Positions 11,557 to 22,458 of a stretch of DNA of 64,000 nucleotides are shown here, in pieces; positions within the stretch are counted from its first letter, which is position 1; each line of letters begins with the position of its first letter. This DNA comes from Anisus vortex (lineage: Eukaryota; Mollusca; Gastropoda; Planorbidae): positions 6,081,354-6,145,353 of the forward strand of contig OX421497.1 of assembly GCA_949126835.1 (NCBI GenBank). The letters are read 5' to 3'. A program made the position numbers and the translations under genes. Below the pieces are notes generated by a model. It worked only from the letters and a program-made list of their open reading frames with translations. It was not told where the DNA came from and ran no database searches.

Positions 11557-12110
11557 TTTAAAATTTAAATAATAGGCCTATATTTATAAAAGTAAATATT
11601 TCAAAATTAGGTTTACTTATCATTTATTATGTTTTTATCGAAAAAGTTAATTAAAAAGTTAAAGGAAGATAATAAGATCAAGACCATTTCAAATATTCAA
11701 GGGAAATAATACACATTTATTACTTTAAATATACATTTCATAATTTCTTTAAATTAAAAATCAATTTAAACTTAAAATTATTAAATTAATATTTTAAAAA
11801 AAATAATTTTAACGTGAAATTATTAAAACTATACAAAAAATTATATTTAGTAAACATAAAGTGTAAATTTTTGTTCTTTCAAAAAGTAAGCAATATAAAC
11901 ATTGTTAATATTTGTTTTATATTATGTATAAAGCTAATTTATACTTAACTTTCTATAACTCGTACTGTCTGGCTTGCTTGCAAAGCTTGCTGAAATATGA
12001 TATTTTTTATAGGCCTTTTATTGATTAAAAGGCTGATAAACAAAAACTAATTATTTATCACTAGAATATAACACCTAAAGAATATAACACCTAACTACCG
12101 TTAAAAGATT
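11557..12110. repeat. Diverged dispersed repeat, AT-rich
   Basis: The stretch 11640-11960 shares the layout of the better copies at 12230-12660, 14830-15200 and 29380-29720 (GATAATAA.., AAGGGAAATAATACA.., a TTATGTATAAA block). It looks like an older copy of the same family. No gene is seen. Confidence 0.4.
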
Positions 12111-12119
12111 TCATTCACA

Positions 12120-12760
12120 CATCAGAAGCTGCGGGGCCGGGAGCACACACCTCCCAAGCACACAATCAATGTTACAGGTTACGAACGTTTCAGGTTGTGA
12201 ACCAAGTTCAGCAACGAATTTCCGAGGTATGACTGCATGTGTAAAAATTAATGTTTTCATTTTTAAATTACTTTCATTTATTATGTTAAAACGTTGCTTA
12301 AAAATATCAAGGGAGATAATAAAGTCTTTTTTTTCCTTTGAGTTTTGAGTTACCGGTAATATTTCCTTCTTCATAAGGTTTATAAAAGTCAAGGAAAGTA
12401 ATAAATATTTTATCATTGGTTTAAAGTTTCATATCTTTTGTTTAAACTTAATTTAAAAGAAAAATTTATTATAAAAAAATTAAGGTAATTTTTTTGTTTT
12501 ATGTTACCAATTTTTACACAAATATGCAAAATGTAAATAAACATTTAGATATCTAAATTAATATTTGTCTAATGCTAAATATGAAACACTTTTTGAATAT
12601 TTGTTACATTATATATATAAAGCATTTCAACAGAACTTTCGGAAACTTAATTGAATGCATCGTTTATAAAGTTGTTATATAACATTCTTTGAACAGCCTT
12701 TACAATTGAAGGCTTGTAAACAAAAGAACACTGAATCATACGTTCTGAATTTCCCTAATT
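12120..12760. repeat. Dispersed repeat family C, copy 1
   Basis: Begins around CACAATCAATGTTACAGGTT and contains GGGAGATAATAAAGTC and GAGTTACCGGTAATATTTC. Ends near AAGGCTTGTAAACAAAAGAA and CACTGAATCATACG. Matches 14708-15250 and 29380-29725 at high identity by eye. It has no intact reading frame or obvious terminal repeats, so its class is unknown. Confidence 0.65.
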
Positions 12761-13330
12761 TGATTAACCCCCACCCCCTCAATATTCTCCACAAACTATA
12801 ATTTTAGTGTAATCGTCAGCTAGAGCACTCGCCGGCGACTTAACTAGCCCGCTAAAAGCCTTTACTAAAAACACGGGTATGGTATTAAAGGCCCAATAAC
12901 ACGAGCGAATTTACTAGCTGTAGTTGGCACACGAGTGTGGTCAGTTTGGCTAGAAGAAACGGTAGGGACAAGACACCCGGTAGCGGTATGTTGTTCAAGC
13001 CCTGCGAGACGAGGAGCTTGCTGAGTTTTCTCGCATTGGATCTCTTTCACATATATCGTCGGCCTGGATTACAGCTGGTCTTCACTGGGCTCTCATGCTT
13101 GACGTGAGACTCCCGTGAGAGAGATTCACGACTGATGACTTAACCTTCAGGGGGGCGGAAAGTCAGCACGGTGACGTTTGCCGATACCATGCAAACTATA
13201 CAAGCCTAGAAGGCCCACAAGGATGGCCAATGAGTTCGAAAGAGCTCCAACGCGCCTCCTAATGGGAAATACACACACACAAAAACACTGAATCATACAT
13301 TGTTAATTTCCCTAATTTCTTCCCTACTAG
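12761..13330. other. Unclassified spacer with GC-richer patch
   Basis: Positions 12800-13230 are GC-richer than their surroundings and contain no frame I recognise. Positions 13285-13330 resume family-C-like sequence (CACTGAATCATACATTGTTA), so this block may be an insertion into, or a unit of, the repeat composite. Confidence 0.3.
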
Positions 13331-13610
13331 GATAATTGTTTGTTTTTAAACTAAGTATTTTAGATAATGTTACGTCCATAAAAATATTATATGTAGCTAT
13401 GGACATATGTAATGTTTTTCCCTGTTTTAATTTTTTTACGCATCATTATAATGTTTTGTTTACTTGTTTACCTATTTATTCAAGAGTTCAGTTGGGCTCT
13501 AAAAACGGTCATGTAAAATTGTAAATAATTTTGTCTCCAAATACAATATTTTTTTTAGAAGTATTGTATGTCATTATCTCGTTTATAAATTTAGTAATAA
13601 ATTTAGCTGG
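13330..13610. repeat. Dispersed repeat family D, copy 1
   Basis: AATTGTTTGTTTTTAAACTA, then a GTTACGTCCATAA block, a GCATCATTATAATGTTTTGT block and TTCAAGAGTTCAGTTGGGCT. Similar copies lie at 19320-19510 and 30896-31105. No coding potential. Probably part of the same long composite as family C. Confidence 0.6.
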
Positions 13611-14707
13611 TAGGCTTGAAGCAATCCAAGATGACGGTCATATGCATTGGAAAGTAAAAGAATATGAATAAGAAGCCTGTGAACATTTTCCCGTGTCAGT
13701 CAATAATCAACTTTTCCTTTTTGTTCTCTTTTTAACAAAGTTCATTCAATGAAATCTTTTTACAAATGCAATGACATATATATATGACATATACACCCCC
13801 CCCCCCCCCAACTAAACAAACCCATAGGGAAACCCTCCCCCTCAACCCCCCAAAACACTTACATACCCACCAAACTCCCGACAATGAATCGCTAACCCTC
13901 CATCGAGAGAGCCAGAACTGGGTCGATAAAAAGCAACTTTTAATTATTATTTTTTTCCATATCTGTATTTAAGACGTGAATTAGACGTATTGTTTACCCT
14001 TTGTCAGGTAAACGATCGGATGTTAATATAAAAAAGAACGATTATCTTATCTTGAAGCGGATTGTTCTTATTACGTTGATATCAATGTTAGAGTTTCAAT
14101 GGCTGTCATATCCGGTGTGGATGCGGGGCTCCCTCATCTAATGAAATGCCCCCAATGGCTTGCGACTCTAATTGCCTCTGATAGCCAAATCAAGGACCTG
14201 TCCTTCACGAGTGACTTTGCAAACAAGTCCAGCGAAGCCCGTTCTTAATTAACAGGAGAAGGGCGAGGATGCACCTAAAACCCAGTTGCTTCGGGCAGAT
14301 GGGGCTCGTCGACCGTGTTTGGCTGCTCATATAGGAGTAAGAAAGCCCATGACTACATACCTTCCGCTGCCTTGTGGCCACACTCATTCATGAGAAAGGC
14401 TTGGGGAGTAAATCTCGATCACAAATCAGCAGCCGGAATCCCCAAGACAGTCTGGCGTTGCCCACAACGTCTCTCTGGCAATTCCTGCGACGCAAATGAT
14501 GCCAAGCTGTACTGGCTCCGCCTTTCCCTTAGACCCATCAGCTGCGTGGAGAGAGGGAGTCTGCTGCATGGGCAACAGTTGTGATTCTCTTACACCACCT
14601 GCTCATGTCTGTGCCTTGGGGAGGGCGCTCCAGCTTCGTCTCGCAGCGTCGACACAACAGGGGAAGTACTGTCACTCACGTTGGGATTTTACAGCACCCC
14701 CCCCCCC
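13611..14707. other. Spacer with C-run and GC-richer stretch
   Basis: A homopolymer C tract lies at 13795-13809 and another at 14697-14708. Positions 14100-14700 have higher GC and short open frames in several phases, none recognisable. I see no supported gene. Confidence 0.35.
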
Positions 14708-15249
14708 CAAGCCAACACAATCAATGTTACAGGTTACGAACGTTTCAGGTTATGAACCGAGTTCAGTAATAAATTACCGAGGTACGACTACATGTGTAAA
14801 AAAAAATGTTTTCATTTTTAAATTACTTTCATGTATTATGTTAAAACGTTGCTTAAAAGATCAAGGGAGATAATAAAGTCTTTTTCGTTTTTAGTTTTCA
14901 GTTACCGGTAATATTTCTTTCCTCATACGGTTTATAAATGTCAAGGGAAGTAATACATATCTTCTTATTAATTTAAAATTTCAAAACATCTTTTGTTTAA
15001 ACATAATTTCAAATACAAAAGTTATAAAACATTACTTTTTAATTTAATTATTGTGTTTTAAGTTACTAATTATTACACAAAAGTACAAAATGTAAAAAAA
15101 ACACATTAAAATTAGTATTTGTTGAATGCAAAATTTGAAACACTTTTTAAATACTTGTTATATTATGTATATAAAACATTTTAACTATTTATTCCTTGCT
15201 ATCTCACATTAAAAAAATTATTTGATCAGCCTTTTCAATTAAAGGCTTT
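14708..15249. repeat. Dispersed repeat family C, copy 2 (interrupted)
   Basis: Repeats the block of 12160-12720: CACAATCAATGTTACAGGTT, TTCATTTTTAAATTACTTTC and GGGAGATAATAAAGTC. It breaks at TTCAATTAAAGGCTT (about 15235-15250), where the retroposed ORF1 copy is inserted; the repeat resumes at 17013. Confidence 0.7.
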
Positions 15250-15274
15250 GTAATTATAAATCAAGAATTTGGAG

Positions 15275-16344
15275 ACAAAGAGTTTTTTCACACAAAAATC
15301 AAGCCCTACCAGCCTGACCTGGTTAGGATTACATTACATTGGATCTCACCTGAGGTCAAAGAGGATTTCGTAAAAAAGATCTTCGTCGACCTCGCGGAAA
15401 CCGATACAAACGTTCAAATAGAAAGACCCAAAAACTCCCCAGCGGACAAGTGGACAGCGGTGTTAAAACCGCGGAAAGACCGCGAGGTCCCGCACTACCT
15501 CACGATCGAATACGAGGGAGACCCGCGCCACTACCGCCCTCTGTTGACGGTCCCTGGGAGGCGCCAGCGCTGCTACCGCTGTCAGGAAGATAGCCACTGG
15601 CCAAACCAGTGCCCACAAAGGAGGACATATGCCAAAGCGACAGCCCGACCTAGAGGGCCTCTCCGTCCCCTGATGGAAGTGGTTACTCACGCCCCGGTGG
15701 ACTCAGTCCCATTGCCCTCAATTCCCACTGCGACTAACCCACCTTCTACCAGTCAACCAGAAGAACACCCCCCTGCAGCGGCCCAACCCCCCGAAAAGCA
15801 GAGAGATCCTGCCTCAGCAAGTTCCAACCTACAGAATGACCGTCCCCATCCACAAGAAACCCCCAAAACACCCCTAAGCTCGTAGACCCCGAGGAAAAAA
15901 CGTCGAAGACTACATAAGTCCATTCACAACGGACCTAGCTGCCCTAGTACTACACCCCCAATAGACCCACCTCCCGATCAAAAGAAGTTCTCACGCTGTC
16001 TTGGGATAATTGAGATAACTAGAAAGAAGACCCCCACCAGGGGAACCCCTTGGGATACGCCGTACAAGTCATACCGAATTCTCGCCCAACGGCCAATACC
16101 TCCGGATGATCTAGAGCCGGACGATACAAGCAATATAACATGCTATGAACAAAGACCAATCCAGGCGCCCACAGAGGAACGAGAACAGACTTACACAGAA
16201 GAAAATGACTCTAACCAATCAGAGAGACTAGACCAGGACCACCCGGAAGTACAGAACCCGGGCGAACAGACTCATGGAGACACACCACACCATAGACGGG
16301 TTTCGTGGGCCGAGGAGACAGAGGAAGAAGAAGCGCAGAGATAG
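15275..16344 (+). pseudogene. Non-LTR retrotransposon ORF1 protein, CCHC zinc knuckle
   Basis: One frame reads from about 15275 to the TAG at 16342, broken by a single in-frame TAG at 15883-15885. The 5' end is missing, with no credible start; the ATG at 15460 is internal. Early residues include PYQPDLVRITLHWISPEVKE. The central zinc knuckle is CYRCQEDSHWPNQC (C-x2-C-x4-H-x4-C), as in the nucleic-acid-binding ORF1 or gag-like proteins of Jockey/I/CR1-type LINEs. The C-terminal third is proline-rich then acidic (VSWAEETEEEEAQR). Such proteins coat the element's RNA. Because the frame is kept on both sides of the stop, the copy is fairly recent or the stop is the only lesion. Confidence 0.7.
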
Positions 16345-17012
16345 ACCTCGATAAAACTCCTCCCCCTCTTCTGATAGATACAGACAAGTAAACCCATACC
16401 TCTTCTGAACCATGAAACGAATTTCCCACACAAAATAACTTATTAAAGAAAGAACAGACAGTAAATACAAAATAAAAAACAACCCTTTAATAGCTATTTT
16501 AAGACCCACCTAAAATTTTACTACCACCATCCATGCATGACCTAACATTGTAACACAGTGACTTAATACGACCAACTATCACACCAGTCACGAGCTCACC
16601 TCGACTAAAAATAAAAACCAGTCCAACGACCCTGTGTCAAGCTTATACAGACAGTATCGGTTGCCATGCGTCGTACAAGGGAGAGAAACTCGGTAGCACA
16701 CAGATGCCATAAGCAAAAAATAAATGTAAAATACTGGTGTTGGAAAGAAAAGATGAATGTAACAATCATGTAAAGCAAATGAATTGAATGAATAGAATAA
16801 ATGGATTAAGTAAGAAATAAATAGAATGAATGAGATAAAAGATCCTTCCATACTACAAATGTTATGATAAAATATAGTCTCCATGCAATGTCTTCTATCC
16901 TCTAGTTTTGAAAATTGAAATTACCATCTTCTATCCTATCTTTATGCAACTTGATATCAAAGCTATTGTCAATGCAATTTATATGAATAAAGACTTGTAA
17001 AAACAAAAAAAA
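16345..17012 (+). other. 3' non-coding part of the ORF1 retrocopy
   Basis: AT-rich, without a frame. Ends with ATGAATAAAGACTTGTAAAA and an A-run. The poly(A) signal and tail support copying from a polyadenylated RNA. Confidence 0.55.
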
Positions 17013-17990
17013 AAGGCTTGCAAACAAAAGAACACAATATAACAAAAACCAGACTAATAACTTACCGCCATCACGACCACTGGCCACTGGGGTGTCCGGT
17101 GTCGGCTGGCGAAGACTGGCTGCATTCGGTGCCACTGACCGACAGGTGAGCCTTTAGACGAGGGAAGACGTACTTTCCAGACCACGAACGTCCCCTCTGA
17201 GTGCACGCTGAGTCCAAGACTTCATCCAATCAATTTATAATACACTTTTCCAAGGGATAGTGCTGTAAGGGGAACAGCACGTGCCCATCAAATCACTACT
17301 CCCCCATTCAAATTCCAAATAAACGCAACCTTTCCTCCATACCCATTTTCCTTGCTTTACGACCTTATATAAAAACTTAATATTCTCTTTTGTTATACCT
17401 TTGTGATCTGTGTCTGTACCCGAGTAAAAATGATAGTACCGAGAAAAAGCGCAATGTCAACTTCCATGCAATGTTAATTTGAATAAACTAAATTAATGAT
17501 TTCTAGTACATGCTTGTATGCTCTATGTAACATTTAATACCTTTTTTTTCCCCTTTATTTTAGCTCTCCAGGTCTGTGCCCAAGTTAAAGGGAAGAAACC
17601 GAGGAAAAACAATGTTAGTATGTTAGTATACATGGAATGTTTATTTCCCTTTTTTTAAAATTAAAATTGATTTCGTGAAACTATTGTATGAAATAAATAC
17701 AGAATTCGATTCGAGTGAAAGGAATGAATAAATGCCCAAAAAAATGTAAAATAAATAGTGCAAATGTGACGAGCGATTAAATTCTCATTTACATATTAGT
17801 ACCTACTGTATTATCTAAAGATAAACTCTATGTTATATCTTTTATCATTTAATGTTTAAAAACGAAATAAATGTCTACTATCCCTTTCCTATCTATATTT
17901 ATATAATAATGAGCCAATATGTTGACGATTATTTGTTAATGTACATGCCTTTATGTAAATAAATTTCATTGAAAACAAAAAAAAAGGCGT
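17013..17990 (+). repeat. Second A-tailed insert at the same repeat motif
   Basis: GGCTTGCAAACAAAAGAACA at 17015 is followed by unrelated DNA. Near 17960 comes AAATAAATTTCATTG plus an A-run, and then a second copy of the target (GGCGTGCAAACAAAA, about 17986). The segment therefore resembles another retroposed piece flanked by direct repeats of about 18 bp. Two diverged copies of a block (GTCTGTRCCC..RGTWAAA..ACCGAGRAAAA) lie at about 17410 and 17572. No coding frame is recognised. Confidence 0.4.
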
Positions 17991-19319
17991 GCAAACAAAA
18001 AGCCCCCTGGATCATACGTTGTTAATTTTGTTAACATCAAATAAATAAATACAAATATATAAATGAATGACTGCATACATCTTTTGCATGCTATGTATTC
18101 TACCCTTTTAGTTTTGTACATCCAAATATTTTGTCTTCCATCCTATGTCAGTAAAGCTTTATTACTCTTTCCATACGTTTTGACATACTGTATGCCGTAA
18201 CGTTATGGCTCGGCTTGACTTTACGTATCGAAAGAGTTAAGACAATTTCGAATTTTAATATAGTAACCGAAATAAGTTCAACATTAGTATGAACCGATAT
18301 CAGTCCATATCTTTGAATATATTAATCTACGTATATAAAGTTTAAGTTTAATTCTCCTGAAAATACAAAATATGTACACAATGTCCTTGTTCCTTTGCTG
18401 TCTCATTGAAATCTTTATCATTTGCCAATGTTTTTATTTTCACTCTGATATCGTTATATCTGTTGATACAAATTTTCTTCTTCTCTTCTATCCTTTTGAT
18501 TTTGGCTTTGTAAAATTGAAATTATGTCTACTATCTCTCTCTTTAATGTCTGCATATTTATTATAAAAATTGAAATAATTGACATTATAATTTATATTAC
18601 TGTTGTTGCACATGCTTTTATGGCAAAAAAAAAAAACTTCTTAACAAAAAGGGAAAAACAAACAAAGAATACAATGATGGAAATAAAATTAACCCATAAA
18701 AACCAAGTTTTTTTTTTACAATTTATACTCCCTTTCTTTGTAAACTAACCTTGAACATTTGTACGGCTTTAACAAAAACATTGCCCGCAAATTTTATAAT
18801 ACGAATGTAAACATGAATTCATTCACAAAGCTAAGCTTAAAGTTTGATGACGCCATAAAAATAACTCGCTATGTTTCGGCTACATTGTGTCGTTTTCATT
18901 CGTTTATTTTCGTAAAAACGAACATTTCCAAAAATTTTATTTACTTCCGTCTCTTCTGGTATAAAGACAGACATATTTTACGTAAATTTTCTTCGATTCG
19001 CAACTTGGTCGAAGGTATTAATAACTATTCCAAAAGCTCTGATGCTGAAAATTTGATAGAAGTATTGTTAGTCGCCATAAGTCTGCTGCCAAAATTTCAG
19101 CTCGATTGGACGACGAGAGGTGGTCGAAAAATTTATGCAAAGTTTTGCAAGCAATCAACCAGACAGACAGTACGAGCAAATTAAAAGGGAGTAAAAAGTG
19201 ATAAAATTCTCAAAGGCATCATTTACAATCTGCCGTCAATAAAAAAAAAAACAGCGCACATATGCTGGCTGCTAACAGCTATTACATGAAAAAAAGTATA
19301 GAATTGTACATTACTGTAA
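17991..19319. other. AT-rich spacer, no supported gene
   Basis: Starts with family-C-like GGATCATACGTTGTTAATTT. A 141-codon frame at 18759-19184 matches no family I know; it lies in sequence of the type AAATTTCAGCTCGATTGGAC..CAGACAGACAG, which recurs in non-coding animal DNA, so I do not call it a gene. Confidence 0.35.
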
Positions 19320-19510
19320 GTACTATGATAATTGTTTGTTTTTAAACTAGCTGACAGACAATGAAACTTGTAAGTATTTTAGATAATGTTACGTCCATAA
19401 TAATATTACTTGTAGCTATGGACCTATATAAATGGTTTTTCCACGTAATTTGGCTAGTTGGACATATTTTTTATGCATCATTGTGATGTTTTGTTTACTT
19501 GTTAGGTACG
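19320..19510. repeat. Dispersed repeat family D, copy 2
   Basis: Shares AATTGTTTGTTTTTAAACTA with copy 1 and CGTAATTTGGCTAGTTGGAC with copy 3 (30896). No coding content. Confidence 0.6.
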
Positions 19511-19986
19511 ACCACTGATCTATAAAAAGAACCTGAGTGAGGGTCGTTGGGGCACCATTTTTTTATATTGCTGGACGATTGTATGCCAGAACCCGAGCTG
19601 TCGTGATTGACAGCGGTTTTACGGTGAAAACATATCGGCTTTCGTCTATATTATATTGTGTCTGGTGTCATTCAGCGAAATCCGAAACCAAGAACTGTAG
19701 CAGCTTGAGGTATTTTCATATGAATAAATGTTAACCCTTCCCGTACCGACCTACTTCTATCTATGCTGCCTTCAGTTCCACTACATACGCGCCCGGGACT
19801 ATAAGGGTTAAATAAACTCAGTTATTCTAGACACCACAACATTCTAACAAATAACAAAAAACATAGAGAATAAATTATATAGTGTTTAATTATATAAATT
19901 ATATATATATATATAAATTATGTAGTGTTTAATACTAAAAGACAAAAGAAATGTAGACTATAGGCTATATAATGAATAATATATAT

Positions 19987-20098
19987 TCCCTGCGGGCACA
20001 CCACGTCGTATCTGCGTGGGAAAAAACGTGGAACCCACGAAAAAAAAAGTGGAAACTACGTTTTGTCCCCGTCGATACGACGTCGTGTGCTCGATGGG
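19987..20098. mobile_element. Foldback MITE, copy 1
   Basis: Nearly the entire 112 bp is an imperfect inverted repeat: GGGCACACCACGTCGTATC.. on the left against GATACGACGTCGTGTGCTC on the right. A related element is at 56017-56117. No terminal duplication was established. Confidence 0.65.
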
Positions 20099-20620
20099 TT
20101 ATACAAGACTAATATGGAGTAAGCTTATATGCCTAAAAGTGTTTGTAACTTTAAGGCGTCTCCATATCTAAACATTCTTTTTTATCTTATGAAGACGGCG
20201 AGAAGGGGAAAGAGAGGTTACAGATATTTTTTTTAAGGAAAATCCTCTTACGAAGACCTTGGGAATCAAAGGACAATCCGGGGCCACTACCCTTCTTGGG
20301 CCTTTTGCACTAGGATTAGCTTCAGAATCGATGAAAAACTTTTTTTTTTTTCGGAAAAAATCGACAATTACCGAAACCGACAAAAACCGAAGCTAGCGAA
20401 AACTGAAGTTGGACTGTACACCATGTCCGCTCTATGCGAGTGCATCTGTTGATAGTTTGAGGAGCCACAGTTCTCAGTGAGGGTTGACTGCAAGAGAGCA
20501 AATTGCCCTGCAGACTGGCTAATAGAAGTAGAAGAGTGAGGTGTGAAGGTAGACGAGGCAAGCTCCATTAAGTTGATCCATGCACTGTGCGAGGTTCCCC
20601 CTAAGATGAATTTTCTGTTC
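20099..20620. other. Spacer, no recognised gene
   Basis: Moderately mixed base composition. Short minus-strand frames around 20168-20568 do not match a family I know. It borders the LINE fragment below and may be part of the same old insertion. Confidence 0.3.
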
Positions 20621-20845
20621 TTTCATACAGCAATTATACAATCATCTGCAAATAATCTTACTTTTGTTCCTGTGTTGATGCAATTTGGTAAGACATTAAT
20701 ATAAATTAGAAACAGTAGAGTAGGGGTCCTAATACAGTTCCTTGTGGAAGTCCTGAGTTTACAGTTATTGGTGATGATTTAGAGCCATTCATTATCACTG
20801 TTTGTTCTCTACCTATAAGAAAGTCTTGAATCCACTGATTTGTTC
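20621..20845 (-). pseudogene. Jockey/CR1-type LINE reverse-transcriptase fragment
   Basis: The minus strand reads QWIQDFLIGREQTVIMNGSK, then SGLPQGTVLGPLL (the conserved G-L-PQG-V-LGP-L block). After a one-base frame change it continues with VRLFADDCIIAV, containing the catalytic F-A-DD. Only the palm region survives and it has a stop and a frameshift. It is a dead fragment of a different clade from the element at 8920. Confidence 0.82.
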
Positions 20846-21059
20846 AGGCAATTTATTCCGTGCCCGGATACCTCCCTTAAAGAAAGAGACTTTATATTAA
20901 TAATATTATATGCGTTTTTCTTAATATGTGGAATAAAAATGTTACTATAGCATAGCCTATAGAGTCCAGGTTAACTTTACGACACTTTACTTATGCCATT
21001 TTAAACATTTTCCCCAACATTTCGACAAGTAAGGCAGCTAGCATGTAATATTATTATGA

Positions 21060-21103
21060 TAAAACAAATGTGTTTATCTGTCGATGTGATTAACTGTCCG
21101 TAT
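21060..21103. repeat. Left half of a degenerate short-period repeat (target of LTR element)
   Basis: GTGTTTATCTGTCGATGTGA and following bases resemble the series at 28846-28950 (..GTGTCGCGTGATTAAG..). The LTR element split this array, leaving GTAT on both sides. Confidence 0.45.
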
Positions 21104-21675
21104 TGTCATGTATATTGTTTTTCCAAGAATTGGAACACGCAATGTTTATTCTCCTCTCTCTCTCTTTTCTTACTACACACAATATTAGGACGTTTAGTAG
21201 GAAAACGAAAGGTTCTAGGTAATGCTGGGATTCTGTGTTGATCTCAAATTCTCAGAGTCTGGGAACGACTCATTATTTAATAGGGGAAGTTCCTATCGTT
21301 TTTGTTATGAGTTTCAAAATATGTTCCTTTGAACGTTTGTGTTTGCACTATTTTATTCTAACTGTACATAATAGATATATTGTATATATTGAACATACCA
21401 CCTGAAATAAACTATCAACAACAGTTACACTGAAGCTTCTTTGTCAAGTTACTATCCTATAGTGTTGTATACATTACTATAAGATTTATCTACTACCATA
21501 ATTTACAAGAGAGGAAATGTTGGAATACAAATACTGAATTTGTGCCCAGGACTATAAGAAGAGTTCGTGTAATACTGAAACATAAATACTAATAATTAAA
21601 GTCTCCCCTAGGACTAACGAGAATTATCAGCAAGATCTACACAGCTCTGGCCACAAGGGGATTGTGGACGTAACA
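21104..21675 (+). repeat. 5' LTR
   Basis: 572 bp, starting TGTCATGTATATTG and ending GGATTGTGGACGTAACA. It has a CT-rich stretch near 21150 and ACCTGAAATAAACTATCAAC (polyadenylation-type AATAAA) near 21404. It carries 10 bases (GCCCAGGACT, near 21544) absent from the 3' LTR. Confidence 0.95.
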
Positions 21676-21850
21676 AAATTTGGTGGTCTCGCCCGGTATA
21701 TTTGAGTTCTACTTTTCCTGACCTAGGATTGACAAGATTTGGTGGTCTCGTTCGGTAGATTTGAGTTCTACTTTTCTTGATCTAGGATTGGAAAAAAATT
21801 TGTTGATCTCGTCTGGAAAATTTGAGTTATATTTTTTCCTGACCTATAAA
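21676..21850 (+). promoter_or_regulatory. Leader with three tandem primer-site-like blocks
   Basis: TGGTGGTCTCGCCCGG begins 6 bases after the LTR end, the expected place for the tRNA primer-binding site. The block repeats at 21740 (TGGTGGTCTCGTTCGG) and, more diverged, at 21801 (TGTTGATCTCGTCTGG), with a period of 59-61 bp and shared TTTGAGTT..TATTTTTCCTGA or TACTTTTC.. sequence. The tRNA primer was not identified. Confidence 0.7.
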
Positions 21851-22095
21851 TATTTTGTGACATTAGTAGTACTGAGAGCGGCATATTTGTGTTTCGTTTT
21901 CAGGACTGTGAAACTATTCTTTTTAAAAAGAGGAGAGAACTGGTTTGCGTTTTTATTCCTTGGGAAGTGTGAAGATTCCACGAAGTGTTTAATATTATAT
22001 TGTGCAAATTTCTGGACAAATCGTAAGTTGGAACTTTATATTTTATTATACAATATATACTACTCTACTATAACAAATATTTCGAACGCTATACT

Positions 22096-22458
22096 ATGGC
22101 TTCGAATATATCAAGTGAGGAACTTAATGCCATGTCATTTGCTGAACTAAAAGAATTAGCTGAGTCCTTTGGGATTGAGGCAGGACAGGCAAGACCTAAT
22201 CGTAATCGTTTGACCAAAGAAATTATGACATGTTTGAACGGGCAGAATGCCATGAACACTGGTAGTGTAGTTGAAGTGGGACAGAACGATATCAATGAAG
22301 GTTATGTAGCTCCCAGTGGGGGCGAGGTAATTGCCCACGGAGACGAGGTAAGAAATATGTCATCTAGATCATCAAACAATGATGAAGATGAAGGGTTGAG
22401 TGAAAACCTAAAATTCCAATTAGCTATGAAGAGAATGAATTGGAAAGATTTAGGATAG
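22096..22458 (+). CDS. Gag N-terminal frame of the LTR element
   Basis: 120 codons with ATG at 22096 after a leader of about 420 bases. Residues 13-45 (AMSFAELKELAESFGIEAGQ and following) look like a SAP-type helix-extended-helix, often found at the start of Gag in Gypsy/Gmr1 and BEL elements. The middle is rich in N, S, D and E. It ends at TAG 22456, overlapping the long frame (open from 22404) in the -1 phase, so Gag is either made by -1 frameshifting or is broken by a small indel in this copy. I saw no classical slippery heptamer in the overlap. Confidence 0.7.
   Translation: MASNISSEELNAMSFAELKELAESFGIEAGQARPNRNRLTKEIMTCLNGQNAMNTGSVVEVGQNDINEGYVAPSGGEVIAHGDEVRNMSSRSSNNDEDEGLSENLKFQLAMKRMNWKDLG

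Larger units (their letters stand above)
15250..17012 (+). mobile_element. Retroposed LINE segment carrying ORF1 only
   Basis: The insert is bounded by AAAGGCTT on the left (about 15242-15249) and, after an A-run, the same AAGGCTT on the right (about 17013), restoring the family C sequence. This looks like a target-site duplication. The 3' end has AATAAA near 16985, then an A-run. It holds a 5'-truncated ORF1 and about 670 bp of non-coding 3' sequence but no reverse-transcriptase ORF2, so it is an internally deleted or ORF1-only transcript copied back. Confidence 0.65.

Noticed and set aside
18759..19184. 141-codon frame on the plus strand
   Set aside because: No recognised domain; the sequence resembles non-coding repeat DNA with a CAGACAGACAG end, and codon use follows the AT-rich background.
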